From assembly GCF_020447265.1 (NCBI RefSeq), contig NZ_JAJADR010000004.1, forward strand, positions 485,618 through 549,617: a stretch of DNA of 64,000 nucleotides, read 5' to 3'. The translations under genes and the position numbers were made by a program. Shown in pieces: positions 7,091 to 16,092 of the stretch. The notes under the pieces are model-generated. The model was not told where the DNA came from, ran no database searches, and was given only the letters and a program-made list of their open reading frames with translations. The DNA comes from Hymenobacter lucidus (GTDB lineage: Bacteria; Bacteroidota; Bacteroidia; Cytophagales; Hymenobacteraceae). Position 1 is the stretch's first letter. Each line of letters starts with the position of its first letter.

Positions 7091-9928
7091 ATGGCCAAAG
7101 AATCTTTACAAGTAGCCGCCCCCGCGGCCGACCCGATTGACCAGCTCGACCCGCGCGAGTTCATTCTGATCAAGAATGCCCGGGTGCACAACCTCAAAAA
7201 CCTCAGCGTAGCCCTGCCGCGCAATAAGTTTATCGTCGTCACGGGCCTCTCGGGCTCGGGCAAGTCGAGCCTGGCCTTCGATACGCTCTACGCCGAAGGG
7301 CAGCGCATGTATGTGGAAAGCCTGAGCAGCTACGCCCGCCAGTTCCTGGGCCGGATGGACAAGCCCGACGTGGACTACATCCGCGGTATTTCGCCGGCCA
7401 TTGCCATTGAGCAGAAGGTTTCTATCAAAAACAACCGCTCCACCGTCGGCACCAGCACCGAAATCTACGACTACCTCAAGCTGCTCTTTGCCCGCGTGGG
7501 CCGCACGTTTTCGCCCGTCAGCGGGGAGCAGGTGCGCAAAGACTCGGTGGCTGACGTGGTCGACTACCTCTTTGGCCTGGAAGATGGCACCCGCGTGACG
7601 CTGCTGGCCCCGCTGCTGCCCTCGGCCGATGGCCGGCCTATGAGTAAGGAGCTGGATCTGCTTTTGCAGAAAGGCTACAGCCGGGTGGTGGTAAACGGCG
7701 ACGAAACGGCCTTTATCGAAGACCTAATTGGCGAAGGCAAGCCCGAGGTGAAGGGCGACGTCTACATCATGATTGACCGCGCCGTCATCCGGCCCGGCGA
7801 CGAAGACATGCAGTTCCGCCTCTCGGATTCGGTGCAAACCGCGTTTTTCGAGGGCCACGGCACTTGCCTAGTCCGGATGGACAATGAAACCCGCACGTTC
7901 TCCGACCGGTTTGAGCTCGACGGTGTGGTGTTCGAGGAGCCCAACGTCAACTTCTTCAGCTTCAACAACCCCTACGGCGCCTGCCAGACCTGCGAGGGTT
8001 TCGGCTCGGTGCTGGGCATTGATGAGGACCTGGTGATTCCCGACAAGAGCCTGACGGTGTATGAGGGCGCCATTGCTCCCTGGCGCACCGACAAGCAGAG
8101 CGAGTGGCTCAAGCCGTTGCTCAAAAACGGCATCCGCTTCGATTTCCCCATTCACCGGCCCTACAACGAGCTGAGTGAAGCCGAGCGCACCCTGCTCTGG
8201 AAAGGCAACAAGTATTTCGACGGCCTCGACGAGTATTTCAAGTGGGTGAGCACCCAAACCCACAAAATCCAGTACCGCGTGCTGCAAAGCCGCTACCGGG
8301 GCCGCACCACCTGCCCCGACTGCCGCGGCACCCGCCTGCGCAAGGATGCCCAGTACGTCAAAATCCAGGACCAGAGCATTACCGATATTGTGCTGCTGCC
8401 CATCAGCAAGGCCCTCGATTTTTTCGAGAATCTGGCTCTTACTGAGCACGAAATGAAGGTAGCTGAGCGCCTGAGCACGGAAATCACCAACCGCCTGGGC
8501 TACCTCAACCGCGTGGGCCTGGGCTACCTGACCCTGAACCGCCTGAGCAGCACGCTCTCGGGCGGCGAAAGTCAGCGTATTTCGTTGGCTACTTCGCTCG
8601 GCTCGGCGCTGGTAGGCTCCATGTACATTCTCGACGAGCCCAGCATCGGCCTGCACCCCAAGGACGCCGAGCAGCTTATTGGCGTGTTGCGCTCCTTGCA
8701 GAAGCTGGGCAACACCGTTATTGTGGTGGAGCACGAGGAGAAGATGATGGAGGAAGCCGACCAGATTATCGACATCGGGCCCGAAGCTGGCTCCGGCGGT
8801 GGCCACCTCATGTTCCAGGGTACTTATCCTGAGATTCTCAAGAACACCACGACTTACACCGGCAAGTACCTCAGCGGCGCTATGGAGGTGAAAGTGCCCC
8901 AGATCCGGCGGCCCTGGCGCAACGCGCTGGAGGTAACCGGGGCCCGGGAAAACAACCTCAAAAACGTCAACGCCAAGTTTCCGCTGGGCGTGATGACTGT
9001 GGTAACGGGCGTATCGGGCTCGGGCAAATCGACGCTGGTGAAGCGCATTCTGGCCCCGGCCGTGGCCAAGCAGCTCGGCGGCGGTGCCGGTGAAGCCACC
9101 GGCAAGTTCGACCGCCTGATGGGCGTGCAGGGCCAGGTCTCGCACGTCGAGTTCGTGGACCAGAACCCCATCGGCAAGAGCAGCCGCTCCAACCCGGTGA
9201 CCTACGTGAAGGCCTACGACGCCATCCGGACGCTGTTTTCGGATCAGCCGCTGGCCAAAGCCCGGGGCCTGAAACCGTCGCACTTCAGCTTCAACATCGA
9301 AGGGGGGCGCTGCGAAGTGTGCCAGGGCGAAGGTCAGGTCAAGATCGAAATGCAGTTCATGGCCGACATCTACCTGACCTGCGACAGTTGCGGTGGCCGC
9401 AAGTTCAAGCAGGATATTCTGGACGTGAAATTCCAGGACAAGGGCATCGACGACATCCTGGAAATGACCGTGGCCGACGCCGTGGAGTTCTTCAAGGGCC
9501 AGCCTAAGGTAGCCGAGCGCCTCCGGCCGCTCGACGACGTGGGCCTGGGCTACATCCGGCTGGGACAGTCGGCCAACACACTTTCGGGCGGCGAAGCCCA
9601 GCGCGTGAAGCTGGCCTCGTTCCTGACCAAGGGCGCCACGCTGCAGCAGGACAAAATCCTGTTCATCTTCGACGAGCCCAGCACCGGCCTGCACTTCCAC
9701 GACATTGCCAAACTGCTCAAAGCCCTCAACGCGCTGATTGAGCAAGGCAACTCGGTGCTTATCATCGAGCACAACATGGACATCATCAAGTGCGCCGACT
9801 GGATTATTGACCTCGGCCCCGAGGGTGGTACCAATGGTGGCCACCTGCTGTTTGAGGGCACGCCCGAGGATATGCTGGCCCACAAGGATACCAACCACAC
9901 GGCGCGGTTCCTGGCCGAAAAGCTATAA
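7091..9928 (+). CDS. uvrA: Excinuclease ABC subunit A
   Basis: A 945-residue UvrA, the DNA-damage sensor of nucleotide excision repair and the size of E. coli UvrA (about 940). It has two ABC ATPase modules. Walker A motifs are GLSGSGKSS (about residues 52-60) and GVSGSGKST (about 639-647); signatures are LSGGESQRI (about 488) and LSGGEAQRV (about 830). Zinc-module cysteine pairs are visible (CQTC, CPDC, CEVC and CDSC). The ATG at 7091 was preferred to a TTG at 7043 because the longer version adds a non-conserved leader that lies immediately after the candidate promoter. It is followed by a strong terminator. Regulation by an SOS box is not evident. Confidence 0.97.
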   Translation: MAKESLQVAAPAADPIDQLDPREFILIKNARVHNLKNLSVALPRNKFIVVTGLSGSGKSSLAFDTLYAEGQRMYVESLSSYARQFLGRMDKPDVDYIRGISPAIAIEQKVSIKNNRSTVGTSTEIYDYLKLLFARVGRTFSPVSGEQVRKDSVADVVDYLFGLEDGTRVTLLAPLLPSADGRPMSKELDLLLQKGYSRVVVNGDETAFIEDLIGEGKPEVKGDVYIMIDRAVIRPGDEDMQFRLSDSVQTAFFEGHGTCLVRMDNETRTFSDRFELDGVVFEEPNVNFFSFNNPYGACQTCEGFGSVLGIDEDLVIPDKSLTVYEGAIAPWRTDKQSEWLKPLLKNGIRFDFPIHRPYNELSEAERTLLWKGNKYFDGLDEYFKWVSTQTHKIQYRVLQSRYRGRTTCPDCRGTRLRKDAQYVKIQDQSITDIVLLPISKALDFFENLALTEHEMKVAERLSTEITNRLGYLNRVGLGYLTLNRLSSTLSGGESQRISLATSLGSALVGSMYILDEPSIGLHPKDAEQLIGVLRSLQKLGNTVIVVEHEEKMMEEADQIIDIGPEAGSGGGHLMFQGTYPEILKNTTTYTGKYLSGAMEVKVPQIRRPWRNALEVTGARENNLKNVNAKFPLGVMTVVTGVSGSGKSTLVKRILAPAVAKQLGGGAGEATGKFDRLMGVQGQVSHVEFVDQNPIGKSSRSNPVTYVKAYDAIRTLFSDQPLAKARGLKPSHFSFNIEGGRCEVCQGEGQVKIEMQFMADIYLTCDSCGGRKFKQDILDVKFQDKGIDDILEMTVADAVEFFKGQPKVAERLRPLDDVGLGYIRLGQSANTLSGGEAQRVKLASFLTKGATLQQDKILFIFDEPSTGLHFHDIAKLLKALNALIEQGNSVLIIEHNMDIIKCADWIIDLGPEGGTNGGHLLFEGTPEDMLAHKDTNHTARFLAEKL

Positions 9929-9961
9929 GCCCAACCGGCGGAGTTTTCCGTAAAAACCAAA

Positions 9962-9990
9962 GGAGCCGCCTTGCAAGGCGGCTCCTTTTT
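9962..9990 (+). terminator. Terminator of uvrA
   Basis: An 11-bp perfect stem (9962-9972 with 9975-9985) and a 2-nt turn are followed by TTTTT. Confidence 0.9.
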
Positions 9991-10003
9991 GATTGAAGCG
10001 ACT

Positions 10004-10417
10004 ATGATACTAGGTGCCGAAGAACAAATAACGGTGGGCCAGCCCGAGCCCGGCCAGGAAAACCAGCTGCTCAGCAGCACGGCCGCCGGCCAGGAGTTTG
10101 AAGTCATGTTCGAGGACGACGGCGAAACCGGCTACCTCTACGCCTTGCGCAACGGCGAGGAGCTGGAAATCCTCGACGCGCTGCACATCTATAATGTGGA
10201 TGACGTGCAGGACCGCGAAACGCCCGTACTGGCCCAGATTTTCTGGGACGCGCCCCAGACGACGGCCGTGCTCATCATCGGGGGCTACTGCCACGCTCTC
10301 TACGACTTTCAGCGCCAGATGGGCTTTTGCCGCAACGCCTTCCCACCCGCCAAAAACGGCCAGTCCGGCTCCCGCGAGCTGACCGACGAGCTGGTGGAAA
10401 AGTACTTCGCCGCATAA
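10004..10417 (+). CDS. DUF2251-like protein
   Basis: A 137-residue cytoplasmic protein without signal peptide or membrane segments. It matches my recollection of DUF2251 proteins through the block FEDDGETGYLYAL, followed by ILDALHIYNV and a C-terminal GFCRNAFP. The function of the family is not established. The ATG at 10004 was chosen because the upstream in-frame start at 9971 lies inside the uvrA terminator. With the start only 14 nt after that T-run, the gene depends either on read-through or on a promoter I cannot see. It is followed by two palindromic repeats. Confidence 0.75.
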   Translation: MILGAEEQITVGQPEPGQENQLLSSTAAGQEFEVMFEDDGETGYLYALRNGEELEILDALHIYNVDDVQDRETPVLAQIFWDAPQTTAVLIIGGYCHALYDFQRQMGFCRNAFPPAKNGQSGSRELTDELVEKYFAA

Positions 10418-10425
10418 TTCCGTTG

Positions 10426-10463
10426 AACGGTGTAGAGACGCGTATTCGCGTCTCTACACCGTT
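10426..10463. repeat. Palindromic repeat (REP-like hairpin 1)
   Basis: A perfect 17-bp inverted repeat (AACGGTGTAGAGACGCG) around the loop TATT, with no T-run. It resembles the GTAGAGACG palindromes that are common intergenic repeats in several bacterial phyla. Confidence 0.65.
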
Positions 10464-10481
10464 GCTGAGGTTACACCGATT

Positions 10482-10526
10482 GTCGTTCAACGACGAGACG
10501 CAAATATGTGTCTCGTCGTCGTTCAA
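10482..10526. repeat. Palindromic repeat (hairpin 2) flanked by direct repeats
   Basis: An inverted repeat ACGACGAGAC (10490-10499 with 10510-10519) is framed by the direct repeat GTCGTTCAA at 10482-10490 and 10518-10526. It overlaps the last codons of the PepSY gene. Confidence 0.55.
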
Positions 10527-11665
10527 ACCGCGGTAACGGCAGCCTCGCGCGGCTTTTTCTTGGGCTTGTTGCGCTTGCCCCACCACACCATAAAGCCCGT
10601 GACGGGCAGGCTGGCCGAAATCAGGCTGCCCAGAAACGCCACGATTTTGCCGCCCAGCCCGAAAGCCTGACCCGTGTGTAGGTCGTAGTTCACGTCAGCC
10701 ATTTTCTGACCGTTGCTTTTGCCTGCGTGCATGATGCTCTTCAGCAGCGCCCCCGATACCGGGTGGAAGTAGTATTCGTCGCGGTGGAAATAGTAGAGGG
10801 TTTTGCGGTAGGCAATGCTGTACACCGGCTGCTTGGGCGAGGCGGCCACGGGAATGTAGAGCATCTTGGCCGCCGGGGAGTTGTGCATCATCTGGCGGTA
10901 GAATACATCCACGAGCGGCTCACGGGCGGCCGGCACTACCTGCAAAGTGTCCACCGTAGCCGGGGTTTTCTCGGCCGGGTAGCTGTGCCCAGCATTGGCC
11001 ACGAAGTACACCGATTTCATCACCCACTCGTAGCTCATCATCAGGCCGGTGAGGGCCAGGAGCAACGCAATGCTGGCCGCGTAAAAGCCCAGCACATTGT
11101 GCAGGTCGTAGTTCACCCGCCGCCACCGGGCGCCCCACTTGATGGTGAAGCTGCGCTTCCGGTCGGTTTTGCGCTTAGGCCACCACATGATGATGCCCGT
11201 AATGAGCATCACCACGAACACCAGTACCGACACGCCCACCACATTTCCCCCAATATCTTCGGGCAGCAGCAGGTACATATGCAGGGCCTGTACGATGGAG
11301 AAAAAGTCTTCCCGCAGGTTCAGAAAACCCAACTCCTGGCCCGTGTAGGGGTTCAGGGCAGTGGCAAAATACTCACCCTTGGCATTGGTACTGTACACCA
11401 CCGCCGACCGCTCGGGGCCCATCAGCATGAAAAAGGCGGTTTTCAGCCCGGGGTGGTTGCGCTCAGTCACGGCCTGCAGCTGCGAGGGAAGCAGCAACGG
11501 AGTTGGCTGAGTCGGTACTTCCACTTTGCGCCAGCTCTGGGTAGCATCCCGAATTTCGTCCTGAAACGTGAAGATGGCTCCCGTCAGACTCACGATAAAC
11601 ACAACGAGCCCGGTCGAAAGACCGAGCCAGAGGTGAATTTTGCCAACCGCTTTTTTGAACGTCAT
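10523..11665 (-). CDS. PepSY-associated transmembrane protein, likely iron-uptake reductase component
   Basis: A 380-residue inner-membrane protein of the PepSY-TM family. An N-terminal helix (KIHLWLGLSTGLVVFIVSLTG) is followed by a periplasmic region, a second helix pair ending GIIMWWPKRK, another periplasmic PepSY-like region and a final helix ending FMVWWGKR. Conserved histidines in the helices (KIHLWLG, ALHMYLLL, YDLHNVLG, YDLHTGQ) fit heme ligation, as proposed for siderophore-reductase members. The gene follows the siderophore receptor in the same orientation (96 nt, with a palindrome between). This context supports a role in reducing or releasing imported ferric siderophore, but the reaction is inferred rather than shown. 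Confidence 0.85.
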   Translation of the reverse strand: MTFKKAVGKIHLWLGLSTGLVVFIVSLTGAIFTFQDEIRDATQSWRKVEVPTQPTPLLLPSQLQAVTERNHPGLKTAFFMLMGPERSAVVYSTNAKGEYFATALNPYTGQELGFLNLREDFFSIVQALHMYLLLPEDIGGNVVGVSVLVFVVMLITGIIMWWPKRKTDRKRSFTIKWGARWRRVNYDLHNVLGFYAASIALLLALTGLMMSYEWVMKSVYFVANAGHSYPAEKTPATVDTLQVVPAAREPLVDVFYRQMMHNSPAAKMLYIPVAASPKQPVYSIAYRKTLYYFHRDEYYFHPVSGALLKSIMHAGKSNGQKMADVNYDLHTGQAFGLGGKIVAFLGSLISASLPVTGFMVWWGKRNKPKKKPREAAVTAV

Positions 11666-11701
11666 AGCAGGAGAATAAACGGGTTGGGAGTATGCCTTTA
11701 C

Positions 11702-11747
11702 CCCGGAACGTCATATCTCGAGCCTTAGCGAGACATGACGTTCCGGG
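11702..11747. repeat. Palindromic hairpin between receptor and PepSY genes
   Basis: Arms CCCGGAACGTCAT and ATGACGTTCCGGG are perfectly complementary, with a shorter inner stem (CTCG/CGAG). It shares the ACGTCAT...ATGACGTT core with the element at 16093-16199. It may act as a REP-like repeat and as an attenuator between the two genes. Confidence 0.65.
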
Positions 11748-11761
11748 ATGAAGCGTCTCAA

Positions 11762-14221
11762 TTAAAACTTATACGCCACGCTGCCTACCACGCTGCGCAG
11801 CTTCTGCGGGTTCACGGTGGTGTAGCCTACCCAGTATTTCTTGTCGGTGAGGTTGTCCACTTTGGCCGAGATGCGGAAGCGTGACTTGTCGTAGAAGGCC
11901 GAGGCGTTCAGGATGGTGTACTCGGGCAGCGTAAAGACATTGGTATTCGTGTTCTGCACCCGGTTTTCGCTGGCGTAGTTGCCGCCGAAGCCGAAGCCCA
12001 GTCCTTGCAGCGGGCCGACGGGCAGGCGGTAGCTCAGCCACAGGTTGGCCACGTACGGCGAGGAAGCCGTGTTGGGCCGCCGGCCGTTTACCTCATCGGC
12101 CGTCCGCACCAGCTTCGAGTCGTTATAGCTGAAGCCAGCCACCGCGTTGAAACCCGCGAAGGGGTTGGCAATTAGGCTTAGCTCGTAGCCCTTGCTGCGC
12201 TGGGTGCCGTCCTGGATCTGGGCGTTCGGAATGAGCCCGGCCGGCCGCAGCAAATCCTTCACCTGAATGGCGTAGTAGCTCAGTGTCGCGCTGACTTTGC
12301 CGTCGGCCGCGTCCAACTTCACGCCGCCTTCCAGTTGGTTGGCCCGCTCGGCCGTAGCCGACTGCGTGGCCCCGTTCACGTCCATATAGGAGCCCAGGTT
12401 GTTGAAGCTGTTCTGGTAGTTGGCAAACAGCGCCATCCGGTTCAGCACCGGCTGAAACACCACCCCAAACTTGGGCGACAACGTGGTTTGGGAGTACGCC
12501 TTGGCCGGGCCGTACAGGTTGCCACCCTGGTTGTCGAAATGGTCGAGGCGCAGCGCGGCCAGCACGCTCAGCTTTTCGCTTAGGTTCAGCACATCCGACA
12601 CAAAGGCGCTGTAGGTGTTCGTCTTGACGGTATTGAGGTAAGTGCCCGGCGCGTTCTTGGCGTAAAAGTCGTTGATACTGTCGCCGTTGAACTTACGGCC
12701 GTAGTCGTAGCCCGGCACGTTCAGCGGCACCACATCCACGATGCCCCCGAAAAACTTGATGTCATTGTTCAGGCGCAGAAAGTCCAGGCCCACCACCACG
12801 CGGTTGCGCAGGCTGCCCAGCTGGAAGTCGCCGTTGAAGAGCTGCTGCGCCTCATAGCTGGTCACGGTGCTGTTGCGCGTCGACTGGTCGGCCCGCAGCA
12901 GGTAGTGCAGCCCGGCCGGCGCGGTGGTGTCGCCGGTGGCTACGGCGTCGGAGGCCAGGTAGAAGTAGGGGCCGAAGCCGTCGGAGAAGCTGTGGCCCAC
13001 CGACAGGTTGGTGGAAGACGTGAAGTGGTCGGAAATCCGGTAGTTCACCTGCCCAAACAGGTTGGAGCTGCGCGAGCTTTGCGTCAGGCCGTTGCCGGCG
13101 TACGATTTGCGGTAGTCCACCGGTAGGTCTTCGGCCCGCGACACGCCCAGGTCGGCCACCGGCGAGTAGAAGAAGTACAGTTGCCGGCCCATGTTCTGGC
13201 TCTGGTACAGCTCGGCATCCACGTTGATGGTGAGCCGGTCGGTGGGGCGGTAGGTAAGGCTGGGCGCCACGGCCAGGTTGCGGCCAAAGCCTTTGTCCTG
13301 GAAGCTGTCCTCGTACTGATAAGCCGTATTCAGGCGGAAAGCCAGGGTTTTGGGCTGGTCGGCCGGGGTATTGGGGTCCACCAGGTTCACGTCGGCCGAG
13401 AGGCGGTGAAAGCCGTAGCTGCCGCCCGATACGCTTACTTCGCCGCCAAACGTGTCGAGGGGCTTCTTCGTGACGCGGTTGATAAGCCCGCCGTAGGATG
13501 TCAGGGCGCTGCCGAAGAGCGTAGCCGAAGGACCTTTGATAACTTCCAGCTTCTCCAGGTTCACCGCGTCGATGTCGTTGCTGACGCCGCCCACGATACC
13601 ATTGCGGAGCCGGCTTTGCAGAATAAAGCCCCGGCTGCCGTAAAAGCCACCCCCGTCGCCGGCCCGGCCCGTGGCGTCCCACATGCGCTGCACACCCGGC
13701 GCGTTGCGCACCGCGTCGTCCACGGTAAATACGAGCTGCTCGGCCAGCAGTTCCTTGCCCACGGTGGCATACACCTGCGGATTCTCCAGGTTGCTCAGCG
13801 GCATCTTGCCCACGTACTCCGACTCGCGCCGCACAAACTTATTCGTGTTTTTACCTTCTACCACCACCTCGCTCAGCTGTTCCGTGCTTTGCGTCAGGAT
13901 AAAATTTTGGGTGCTGGTTTCGCCGGCCAGCAGTTTTACCCGGCGCTCCTGGGTGCTAAAGCCCACTAGGCGCACATTCAGCACGTAGCTGCCCGCCGCC
14001 AGGTTCGGAATCAGAAAGTTACCGTCCGCATCGGCCGTGGCCCCCAGCGTAGTACCCTTAATGCCCACCGAAGCTCCCACGGCCGCCTGCCCGGCCGGCG
14101 TGGCCACCCGGCCCTGAATGGTAGCCTGTTGCGCCTGCGCGGCCAGCGTCAGAAAAGAAAGCACCAAGGCAAAAAGGGCCAGCAACAGTGGCCGGGGTAG
14201 TTGCAGAGTAGGAAGTCGCAT
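11762..14221 (-). CDS. TonB-dependent siderophore receptor
   Basis: An 819-residue outer-membrane receptor. The signal peptide ends near AAQAQQ. Residues about 30-115 form a carboxypeptidase-regulatory-like domain (IKGTTLGATADADGNF), followed by a plug with EVIKGPSATLFGS and GGLINRVTKKP, the hallmark of siderophore receptors (FhuA/FpvA type). The barrel ends with VVGSVAYKF, a terminal phenylalanine as expected. The ATG at 14221 was chosen over 14278 because it gives a compact signal peptide. The divergent upstream region contains A/T-rich TTTAG/CTAAA half-sites that look like an iron-regulator operator. The gene is followed by the PepSY-TM gene, so the pair probably forms an iron-uptake unit. 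The siderophore type cannot be told from sequence. Confidence 0.93.
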   Translation of the reverse strand: MRLPTLQLPRPLLLALFALVLSFLTLAAQAQQATIQGRVATPAGQAAVGASVGIKGTTLGATADADGNFLIPNLAAGSYVLNVRLVGFSTQERRVKLLAGETSTQNFILTQSTEQLSEVVVEGKNTNKFVRRESEYVGKMPLSNLENPQVYATVGKELLAEQLVFTVDDAVRNAPGVQRMWDATGRAGDGGGFYGSRGFILQSRLRNGIVGGVSNDIDAVNLEKLEVIKGPSATLFGSALTSYGGLINRVTKKPLDTFGGEVSVSGGSYGFHRLSADVNLVDPNTPADQPKTLAFRLNTAYQYEDSFQDKGFGRNLAVAPSLTYRPTDRLTINVDAELYQSQNMGRQLYFFYSPVADLGVSRAEDLPVDYRKSYAGNGLTQSSRSSNLFGQVNYRISDHFTSSTNLSVGHSFSDGFGPYFYLASDAVATGDTTAPAGLHYLLRADQSTRNSTVTSYEAQQLFNGDFQLGSLRNRVVVGLDFLRLNNDIKFFGGIVDVVPLNVPGYDYGRKFNGDSINDFYAKNAPGTYLNTVKTNTYSAFVSDVLNLSEKLSVLAALRLDHFDNQGGNLYGPAKAYSQTTLSPKFGVVFQPVLNRMALFANYQNSFNNLGSYMDVNGATQSATAERANQLEGGVKLDAADGKVSATLSYYAIQVKDLLRPAGLIPNAQIQDGTQRSKGYELSLIANPFAGFNAVAGFSYNDSKLVRTADEVNGRRPNTASSPYVANLWLSYRLPVGPLQGLGFGFGGNYASENRVQNTNTNVFTLPEYTILNASAFYDKSRFRISAKVDNLTDKKYWVGYTTVNPQKLRSVVGSVAYKF

Positions 14222-14281
14222 AACAGAAACAATTGATTTGAACGGTGCAAAACTCCACACTAGAGCCGGTTTCTCCAAGGT

Positions 14282-14335
14282 TGTTTAGACAAATTATAAA
14301 TAATATTTAGAATTGATTTAAATAGGTCTAAATCT
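14282..14335. promoter_or_regulatory. Candidate iron-responsive operator cluster
   Basis: An unusually A/T-rich stretch holds TTTAGAC (from 14284) and its inverse GTCTAAA (to about 14334), plus internal near-palindromes ATTTAGA...TTTAAAT and TTTAAAT...TCTAAA. Their spacing is like Fur- or DtxR-type boxes. It lies between the divergent receptor and TspO-like genes. The regulator is not identified. Confidence 0.4.
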
Positions 14336-14405
14336 GAGGCGTTTACTTATTGCGTAGGTGACCTATCTTGCCAGCCCCACTCAAGCGCAACTGTCGTCGA
14401 ATCTC

Positions 14406-15206
14406 ATGGATGTTACCCTTTCTTCTGTCCGTAGTCGTACTCAGGTCGTCGATTATGCCTGGCGCTGGCTGGCGGCCATTAGCATTTTCGGTAACATCGG
14501 GCTGAACTACTGGGCCAACCGGCATCCGTTCAACGGGCAGACGATGGGGGCCGTATCGGCCAAGTACCCCACGCTGCTCACGCCGGCGGGCTATGCCTTC
14601 AGCATCTGGGGGCTTATTTTTCTGGCCCTGGTTGTATATGCCGTCTGGCAACTGCTGCCGGCCCAGCGCGCCACCTACCTGCCTGGCCACATTGCTCAGC
14701 CACTTACTGTAGCTAGCCTAGCCACAGCCGGGTGGGTAGTACTGTTTGCCTACGAGCTGATTGAGGTGAGCGTGGTGACCATGCTCGTGATTCTGGTTGC
14801 CCTCATTATCACCTACGGCCGAGCCCGTCGGCAGGTGCGGGCCCACAAGGTACCGCGCTGGGTCATTATTCCCTTTGCGCTCTACCTGGGCTGGATTTCG
14901 GTAGCTACGGTACTCAACGTCACTATCGGGCTGCGGGAAGTGGGCTGGAACCAGCCCATCAATATCTCAGTGCTGCTGGCTTTGTTGTTGCTGGCCCTGA
15001 TAGTGGCTCTGGCCCTGACTATCAGCAACGTGTTCCGCGACGTGGTGGTGGCCATGGTGGTGGTGTGGGCGCTGGTGGCCATCTGGGTGGCGCAGCGGTC
15101 TGAATACGCCGAGCTGGGCTGGGCGGCTTTGCTCGGGGCCGCTGTGGTGGTCGTGGGCGGCGCGTGGCTGGGGTTGCGCAGGTCGCGGCGGCGCAAGCGT
15201 AAGTAG
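14406..15206 (+). CDS. TspO/MBR-like membrane protein
   Basis: A 266-residue integral membrane protein with about seven hydrophobic helices and a basic C-terminus (RRSRRRKRK). The segment LLTPAGYAFSIWGLIFL resembles the conserved N-terminal part of the larger tryptophan-rich-sensory-protein-like family. TspO relatives bind tetrapyrroles and affect porphyrin or stress responses, which would fit its position divergent from an iron-uptake gene, but that link is inference. The ATG at 14406 was preferred to an ATG-like start at 14358 because the latter adds a poor, non-hydrophobic leader. The protein is longer than classic 150-residue TspO, so only distant homology is claimed. Confidence 0.6.
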   Translation: MDVTLSSVRSRTQVVDYAWRWLAAISIFGNIGLNYWANRHPFNGQTMGAVSAKYPTLLTPAGYAFSIWGLIFLALVVYAVWQLLPAQRATYLPGHIAQPLTVASLATAGWVVLFAYELIEVSVVTMLVILVALIITYGRARRQVRAHKVPRWVIIPFALYLGWISVATVLNVTIGLREVGWNQPINISVLLALLLLALIVALALTISNVFRDVVVAMVVVWALVAIWVAQRSEYAELGWAALLGAAVVVVGGAWLGLRRSRRRKRK

Positions 15207-15304
15207 CCGGCTCAGAATACCTGCAGCTTGCCCGGGTGATGACGGCGGCTAGTGGCCGCAAAGGCAAAATGCCTTTCTTTGTAGCCTCACTTCTCTCCCT
15301 ACTT

Positions 15305-16069
15305 ATGCGCAAGAATATCGTTGCCGGCAACTGGAAAATGAACATGACTTACCAGGACGGTCTGGCCCTGGTTTCGGAAATCACGAATATGGTGGCCGAT
15401 GAAACGCTGGGTGCCAACGTGGAAGTCGTTATTGCGCCGCCCGCCCCGTTTCTGCACTCCATTGGCAAGCTGCTGGCCGAAGGTGGCCCGATTCACCTCG
15501 GGGCCCAGAACTGCCACCAGAAGGAAAGCGGCGCGTTTACGGGCGAGGTATCAGCCAAGCAGCTGCAGTCGGTAGGCGTGGAGTACGTTATTCTGGGCCA
15601 CTCCGAGCGGCGCCAGTATTTCCACGAAGACGACGAGCTGCTGAGCCAGAAGCTGAAAGCCGTGCTGGCCGCCGGCCTCAAGCCCATCTTCTGCATCGGC
15701 GAAACGCTGGAAACGCGCGAAGCCGACGAAACCTTCGATTTCCTGGCCGGCCAGCTCAAAGACGGCTTGTTTCACCTCTCCAACGAGGAGTTTGCGCAGG
15801 TTGTCATTGCCTACGAGCCCATCTGGGCCATTGGCACCGGCCGCACCGCCACCAGCCAGCAGGCCCAGGAAGTGCACGCCTTCATCCGGGAGCAGATTGC
15901 CCGCGCCTACGACGCCGAAGCGGCCCTGAACACCACCATCCTCTACGGCGGCTCGGCCAATGCCCAAAATGCCCGGGAGCTGTTCGGCCAGCCCGACGTG
16001 GATGGCGGCCTCATCGGCGGCGCTTCGCTCAAGTCGCGCGACTTCACCGAGATTATCAAGTCGTTTTAA
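15305..16069 (+). CDS. tpiA: Triosephosphate isomerase
   Basis: A 254-residue glycolytic enzyme that interconverts dihydroxyacetone phosphate and glyceraldehyde 3-phosphate. Catalytic residues are visible: the lysine in GNWKMN (near residue 11), the histidine in ILGHSERR and the glutamate in YEPIWAIGTG. The phosphate-binding ILYGGSAN and GGLIGGASL segments are also present. The ATG at 15305 gives the canonical MRKNIVAGNWK start; the upstream frame to 15236 is a non-conserved extension. It stands alone, 98 nt after the TspO-like gene, and is followed by a palindromic repeat. Confidence 0.98.
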   Translation: MRKNIVAGNWKMNMTYQDGLALVSEITNMVADETLGANVEVVIAPPAPFLHSIGKLLAEGGPIHLGAQNCHQKESGAFTGEVSAKQLQSVGVEYVILGHSERRQYFHEDDELLSQKLKAVLAAGLKPIFCIGETLETREADETFDFLAGQLKDGLFHLSNEEFAQVVIAYEPIWAIGTGRTATSQQAQEVHAFIREQIARAYDAEAALNTTILYGGSANAQNARELFGQPDVDGGLIGGASLKSRDFTEIIKSF

Positions 16070-16092
16070 AGGCTGACTCCTTACCGTACTAT

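Noticed and set aside
7868..9898. Long minus-strand frame opposite uvrA
   Set aside because: Mirror of the uvrA reading frame, with typical shadow composition.
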